Positions 33,358 through 36,754 of a stretch of DNA of 36,754 nucleotides are shown here, piece by piece; the stretch's first letter is position 1, and every line of letters begins with the position of its first letter. The notes under the pieces are model-generated. The model was not told where the DNA came from. It searched no databases and saw only the letters and a program-made list of their open reading frames with translations. The position numbers and the translations under genes are program-made. Location of the stretch: contig QIKY01000342.1 of assembly GCA_003233175.1 (NCBI GenBank), positions 1 to 36,754 of the forward strand, written 5' to 3'. This DNA comes from Planctomycetaceae bacterium. GTDB taxonomy: Bacteria; Planctomycetota; Planctomycetia; Pirellulales; Pirellulaceae.

Positions 33358-34596
33358 ATGGCAAACTCCATTCTCCATATTAAAGACAGCTTCTACTTTG
33401 AAGTGCCTAAACCGCTGTGGCGCTCCCAGAGAGAATCAATGTCCGACTTCCCCGATTGGTGGGTCCGGCTTGACGCCGACTATCAACTCTGGGAAGCCGA
33501 GCAGATTTATCATTCCCTGGAGAAAATTGTGCCGCAAGGCCAGTTGCCCCAGTGGGATACTCTGAAAAACGAATATGTTCATTGGAAAGACGCCGATCAC
33601 GCCCGCTTCGGCCGCCCGTTTTCCAGCTTTCTCGAAGAAGACCCGCATCAAGAATGGTTCGCTTCACTGAAGGCGAGCGAGTCGTTTCAAGAATCCTGGG
33701 CCGCCGTGAAATCGAATACGGCACATCGTCTGGACGCGTATCCTGGGAAGTGGTCGGCGGAGAAGATTGAAGGCTACAACCACGCGTTGGACGGCAAAAT
33801 ATTGATTCCGCAGTTACCCGGCGCCACGTTGCGCAACGCCTATCAGGCCGAGAGCGGTTTCTGTGTCTCGAAGTTCATGATTTTGGAACTGTTGGCGTCG
33901 TTAGTATTGGTGCTGGTGTTTAGCTGGTTGGGTAATAAGATTCGCGGCGGCGCGGCGCCCAAGGGCCGCCTGTGGAATATGTTGGAAGCGGTCGTTGTCT
34001 ATATTCGCAACGATGTGGTGCGGCCGGCTGTCGGCGAGCACGACGCCCACCGCTTTCTGCCGCTTTTGTGGACGATCTTTTTCTTTGTGTTGGTCTGTAA
34101 TCTGTTTGGCATGTTGCCCTGGCTGGGCGCGCCGACCAGTTCCTTCGGCGTGACCTTAACCTTGGCTGGCGCGATTTTCATCACGGTTTGGATTTCCGGC
34201 ATGCGGAAAATGGGCCCGTTGGGTTTCTTTAAGAATCTGATGCCGGATATCGATCTGGGCAGCTTCGCGCTGAACATTGCGATCGCGCTCCCGTTGCGGC
34301 TGTTTATTTTGGTGATCGAGTTATTCGGACTTTGTGTGAAACACGCGGTGTTGGGAGTGCGTCTGTTGGCGAACATGGTGGCTGGCCACTTGGTGCTGTT
34401 GGGCATCATGGGCATGGCGTTTTCGCTGGAAGCCGTCATCGAGATGACCACCGTGCAGTGGAGCGTGACCGCAGCGGTTTCGGTTTTGGCGTCGGCTGCG
34501 TTCAGTTGTTTGGAGCTATTTGTCGCCTTTTTACAGGCGTATGTATTTACGTTTTTGTCAGCATTGTTCATCGGGTCGGCGATTCACAAACATTAG
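33358..34596 (+). CDS. atpB: ATP synthase Fo subunit a with N-terminal extension
   Basis: The proton-channel subunit a of F-type ATP synthase, 412 residues. The channel part is at the C-terminus: FILELLASLVLVLVFSW near 178, VVRPAVGEHDAHRFLPLLWT, NLFGMLPWLG, and the essential arginine Arg335 in LGVRLLANMVAGHLVL. The first 165 residues contain an opening segment common to subunit a (SILHIKDSFYFEVP) followed by about 110 extra hydrophilic residues rich in Trp, Asp, Glu and His. A usual bacterial subunit a has about 240-280 residues. The start ATG 33358 is two bases after the previous stop, with GGGGAGGG upstream. Subunit a conducts protons past the c-ring. Confidence 0.95.
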   Translation: MANSILHIKDSFYFEVPKPLWRSQRESMSDFPDWWVRLDADYQLWEAEQIYHSLEKIVPQGQLPQWDTLKNEYVHWKDADHARFGRPFSSFLEEDPHQEWFASLKASESFQESWAAVKSNTAHRLDAYPGKWSAEKIEGYNHALDGKILIPQLPGATLRNAYQAESGFCVSKFMILELLASLVLVLVFSWLGNKIRGGAAPKGRLWNMLEAVVVYIRNDVVRPAVGEHDAHRFLPLLWTIFFFVLVCNLFGMLPWLGAPTSSFGVTLTLAGAIFITVWISGMRKMGPLGFFKNLMPDIDLGSFALNIAIALPLRLFILVIELFGLCVKHAVLGVRLLANMVAGHLVLLGIMGMAFSLEAVIEMTTVQWSVTAAVSVLASAAFSCLELFVAFLQAYVFTFLSALFIGSAIHKH

Positions 34597-34664
34597 TGAT
34601 CCGGCCGAAGCGAACATTGAACCCAAGTCAGTTGTTTAACTAACGTTTCGAGGAGGATGGTTTC

Positions 34665-34958
34665 GTGATCAAGTTTGCAAAATTGGCGGTATTCAGTTTC
34701 GTGGCCGTGCTGTTGATGGCCGTGCCCGCGATGGCTCAAGGCACGGGTGAAGGCTTCTCTGTCAACTTTACCGGTTATTTTGGCGTTGGCCTGACGGTCA
34801 TCGGCGCCGCGTACGGCATCGGTAAGTTGGCCAGCAGCGCTTTGGAAGGCATGGCTCGCCAGCCCGAGGCTGCGGGCAGTATTCAAGTTGCGATGATTAT
34901 TGCGGCGGCGTTGATTGAAGGTTTCACGTTCTACGCCCTGTACATCTGCTCTAGTTAA
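34665..34958 (+). CDS. atpE: ATP synthase Fo subunit c with a signal-peptide-like leader
   Basis: The c-ring subunit, 97 residues. The hairpin of two helices is clear: GVGLTVIGAAYGIGKLASSAL, a polar loop EGMARQPEA, then QVAMIIAAALIEGFTFYALYI. The ion-binding carboxylate is Glu85 followed by Gly, without the Ser/Thr expected of Na+-binding c subunits, which suggests proton coupling. About 25 extra residues at the start (KFAKLAVFSFVAVLLMAVPAMAQ, in two parts) look like a cleavable signal peptide; most bacterial c subunits lack one. The start is GTG 34665, with AGGAGG eight bases before it, the best ribosome binding site in the operon, as expected for the subunit made in the highest copy number. 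Confidence 0.95.
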   Translation: MIKFAKLAVFSFVAVLLMAVPAMAQGTGEGFSVNFTGYFGVGLTVIGAAYGIGKLASSALEGMARQPEAAGSIQVAMIIAAALIEGFTFYALYICSS

Positions 34959-35014
34959 GTTCGCCTTGACTGGACGGCGTCTTGCTTGTTGGGGAAGTGT
35001 TTGAGGGTTTCCGT

Positions 35015-35030
35015 CAGGCTGGAAAGCCTG
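35015..35030 (+). other. Small hairpin between atpE and atpF
   Basis: CAGGCT-GGAA-AGCCTG: a six-base-pair stem with a GGAA tetraloop in the 161-base atpE-atpF spacer. Its place after atpE would suit an mRNA-stabilising or processing role that keeps atpE expression above the rest, but no function is shown. Confidence 0.35.
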
Positions 35031-35119
35031 GCCTAGTGTGAAAACATGAATGGCGGGCCCAAAACACTGCGGCGAGCGTTGTTTGCATTTTTCGTATTTC
35101 CGCCAGAGAGGTTGAGGTC

Positions 35120-35899
35120 GTGTACGTGAGAATTTCGCGGAACAAACCGTTTGGGACGGCTCTTATTGCCGCTCTCATTATTGCCGCCGCGGTGTTCACC
35201 AGCACGGCGCGCGCCGATGATGAAAAAGAAGCGGGCGAAAAAGAAACCGCCGCGACAGTGACGCATGATGGCGAAGCGGCTGGCCATGATGATGAAGGCC
35301 ACGGCGATGAAGGCCACGGTGATGCTGCACATGGCGGCGACGCGCACGGCGGCGGGCATTCCGATCCTCACGATTTGATGCACGCCAATTCCGATGCCAG
35401 CCTGACGGATCCGGCGGAGTTCAAATCGGACTTGGCTATTTTTTCAGCCATCGTGTTTCTGTTGTTGATGGCGATTCTGGGTAAGTTCGCCTGGGGGCCG
35501 ATCGCCGCCGGGTTGGATGCGCGCGAGCAGGGCATCGCCAACCAGATTGCCGAAGCGAATCGGCTGGCCGAAGAAGCCCAACAAACGTTGGTGCGCTACC
35601 AGGCCCAAGTGGCTGGCGCGGCGGAGGAAGTGCGGCAAATGTTGGATAAGGGCCGCCGCGACGCCGACGCCCAGCGACAGGAAATCATCGCCGAAGCGCA
35701 GCAGGTCGCCCAGCGGGAAAAAGAGCGCGCTATCTCGGAAATCCAGCATGCGAAAAACGAGGCGCTGCAGGAAGTGGCCCAGCGAAGCGCCGATACCGCC
35801 GTTGCCTTGGCCAGCCAAATTGTGCGGCGTGAATTGAATAAAGACGACCACGCCCGCTTGATCGCCGACGCGATCCAGCAGTTTCCCAGCAAGAACTAA
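35120..35899 (+). CDS. atpF: ATP synthase Fo subunit b with exported His-rich segment
   Basis: The peripheral-stalk subunit b, 259 residues against about 156-170 usually. The start GTG 35120 has GAGAGG eight bases before it. A signal-peptide-like segment at about 13-33 (ALIAALIIAAAVFTSTARA) is followed by an acidic, histidine-rich stretch at 49-88 with nine histidines in 40 residues (HDDEGHGDEGHGD, AHGGDAHGGGHSDPH). The normal membrane helix lies at about 105-125 (LAIFSAIVFLLLMAILGKFAW), then a long charged coiled coil (about 135-250) reaches F1. If the leader is cleaved, the His-rich part would face the outside of the membrane. Histidine density of this kind often binds Zn, Ni or Cu, but that is inference. 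Confidence 0.93.
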   Translation: MYVRISRNKPFGTALIAALIIAAAVFTSTARADDEKEAGEKETAATVTHDGEAAGHDDEGHGDEGHGDAAHGGDAHGGGHSDPHDLMHANSDASLTDPAEFKSDLAIFSAIVFLLLMAILGKFAWGPIAAGLDAREQGIANQIAEANRLAEEAQQTLVRYQAQVAGAAEEVRQMLDKGRRDADAQRQEIIAEAQQVAQREKERAISEIQHAKNEALQEVAQRSADTAVALASQIVRRELNKDDHARLIADAIQQFPSKN

Positions 35900-35941
35900 A
35901 GCTCCCTATTCCCAGTAAGAACTAAAAACTGCATTAGGCCC

Positions 35942-36568
35942 ATGGCGGATAACGCATCCAAACAAGAATCCTTCGATTCCGAACGCCTCCACCTAGGCGC
36001 GGTTTACGCCAAGGCGCTGCTTGGCGCCGCCGCGAAAGCCGGCAACGTGGAAGCGGTGGTGGAGGAATTGGAGTCGTTGGTGGCCGACGTGCTCGACGCC
36101 TTGCCCCGGTTCAACGCCCTGCTGCAAACGCCACGACTGGCCAACGATATCAAGTTGCAGTTGCTGGAAAAAGCGTTTGCCGGACGGGCCTCGAACGAAC
36201 TGCTTACTTTTCTTCGCGTGCTCGGCCGGCATGGTCGTCTCGATTGCATTCGCGCCGTGGCGCAAGCGGCTCGCGCGCTGCAAAACGAAATACTGGGCAA
36301 GACGACCGTTTCGGTCAAAGTGGTGGAGCCAATGTCGGAATCGACATTGGCGGCGCTGGAGCAAAAACTGCGAGCGGCGGTCGGCGGTCAAATTGCTCTC
36401 GACGTGCAGCTCGACGACAACATCCTCGGCGGCATGGTGGTCCGCGTCGGAGACACCGTGTTCGATGGCAGTCTGGCCAATCAGTTGGTCCGCCTCCGAC
36501 AGAACATACTTGAAAATACGCAAAAGCGCATCCGCGATGCGGGCGATCGCTTTATTCTCTCAAATTAA
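35942..36568 (+). CDS. atpH: ATP synthase F1 subunit delta
   Basis: The F1 delta subunit (OSCP type), 208 residues. It joins the top of the alpha3beta3 hexamer to the b-subunit stalk. The N-terminal helical domain includes AVYAKALLGAAAKAGNVEAV and a NELLTFLRVLGRHGRLDCI stretch. The C-terminal end has the signature GGMVVRVGDTVFDGSLANQL. It lies 42 bases after atpF and 23 before atpA, in the normal order. It is slightly longer than the usual 175-180 residues because of its ends. Confidence 0.95.
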   Translation: MADNASKQESFDSERLHLGAVYAKALLGAAAKAGNVEAVVEELESLVADVLDALPRFNALLQTPRLANDIKLQLLEKAFAGRASNELLTFLRVLGRHGRLDCIRAVAQAARALQNEILGKTTVSVKVVEPMSESTLAALEQKLRAAVGGQIALDVQLDDNILGGMVVRVGDTVFDGSLANQLVRLRQNILENTQKRIRDAGDRFILSN

Positions 36569-36582
36569 AAATTGCTGAGTGA

Positions 36583-36754
<172 letters not shown>

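Noticed and set aside
34657-34668. A three-codon ATG frame whose TGA overlaps the atpE GTG
   Set aside because: The ATG follows directly on the AGGAGG, which is too close for it to be used; the spacing fits the GTG instead.

Overview
The window looks like a chromosomal segment of a planctomycete, probably of the Pirellula/Rhodopirellula type. This rests on gene content only: a Planctomycete-cytochrome-C/DUF1549/DUF1553 protein, a cytochrome-C/WD40 protein, PQQ-type propeller proteins opening with an NWPGWRG-like motif, an oversized sigma-factor-like membrane protein, and F0 subunits with long N-terminal extensions. No rRNA, tRNA, CRISPR array, transposase or phage gene was seen.

Layout. 1-755: repeat-rich, no convincing gene. 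756-6314 (+): an orphan FHA-GAF histidine kinase, an exported PQQ-propeller protein and a TrkH potassium transporter. 6508-12758 (+): an exported cytochrome-C/WD40 protein, a large DUF1549/DUF1553 cytochrome-like protein and, directly behind it, a DUF3179 protein. The DUF3179 reading frame has one in-frame TGA at the position of the first cysteine of the family's CxxC motif. A perfect 11-bp stem hairpin starts at that TGA. I read this gene as a Tat-exported selenoprotein with a UxxC motif and a SECIS element; it is the main discovery candidate here. 13369-21049 (+): folK with an extra C-terminal half, a 1567-residue sigma-like/transmembrane/propeller protein, a DacZ-type diadenylate cyclase and a HisA-like TIM barrel of the kind found with tetrahydromethanopterin C1 genes.

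21248-28832 (-): a LysR regulator, gltB and gltD, all in one direction, make the NADPH-type glutamate synthase and perhaps its own regulator. A nested palindromic repeat separates gltB from gltD. 29224-31840: a small membrane protein (+), larE (-) and a DUF4912 protein with an N-terminal SAP/Rho_N-like domain (-). 32679-36754 (+): an ATP synthase operon in the order atpZ-like, atpI-like, atpB, atpE, atpF, atpH, atpA, with atpA cut by the window end.

Intergenic space is full of short non-coding inverted repeats of at least four sequence types (heptamer arms, CACGAAT arms, CACAGAG/CGCAGAGG arms, GTTGGAGT arms) and a recurring CCCGGC-core hairpin that works as, or resembles, a terminator. Many short ORFs fall inside these repeats or antisense to real genes and were left out.
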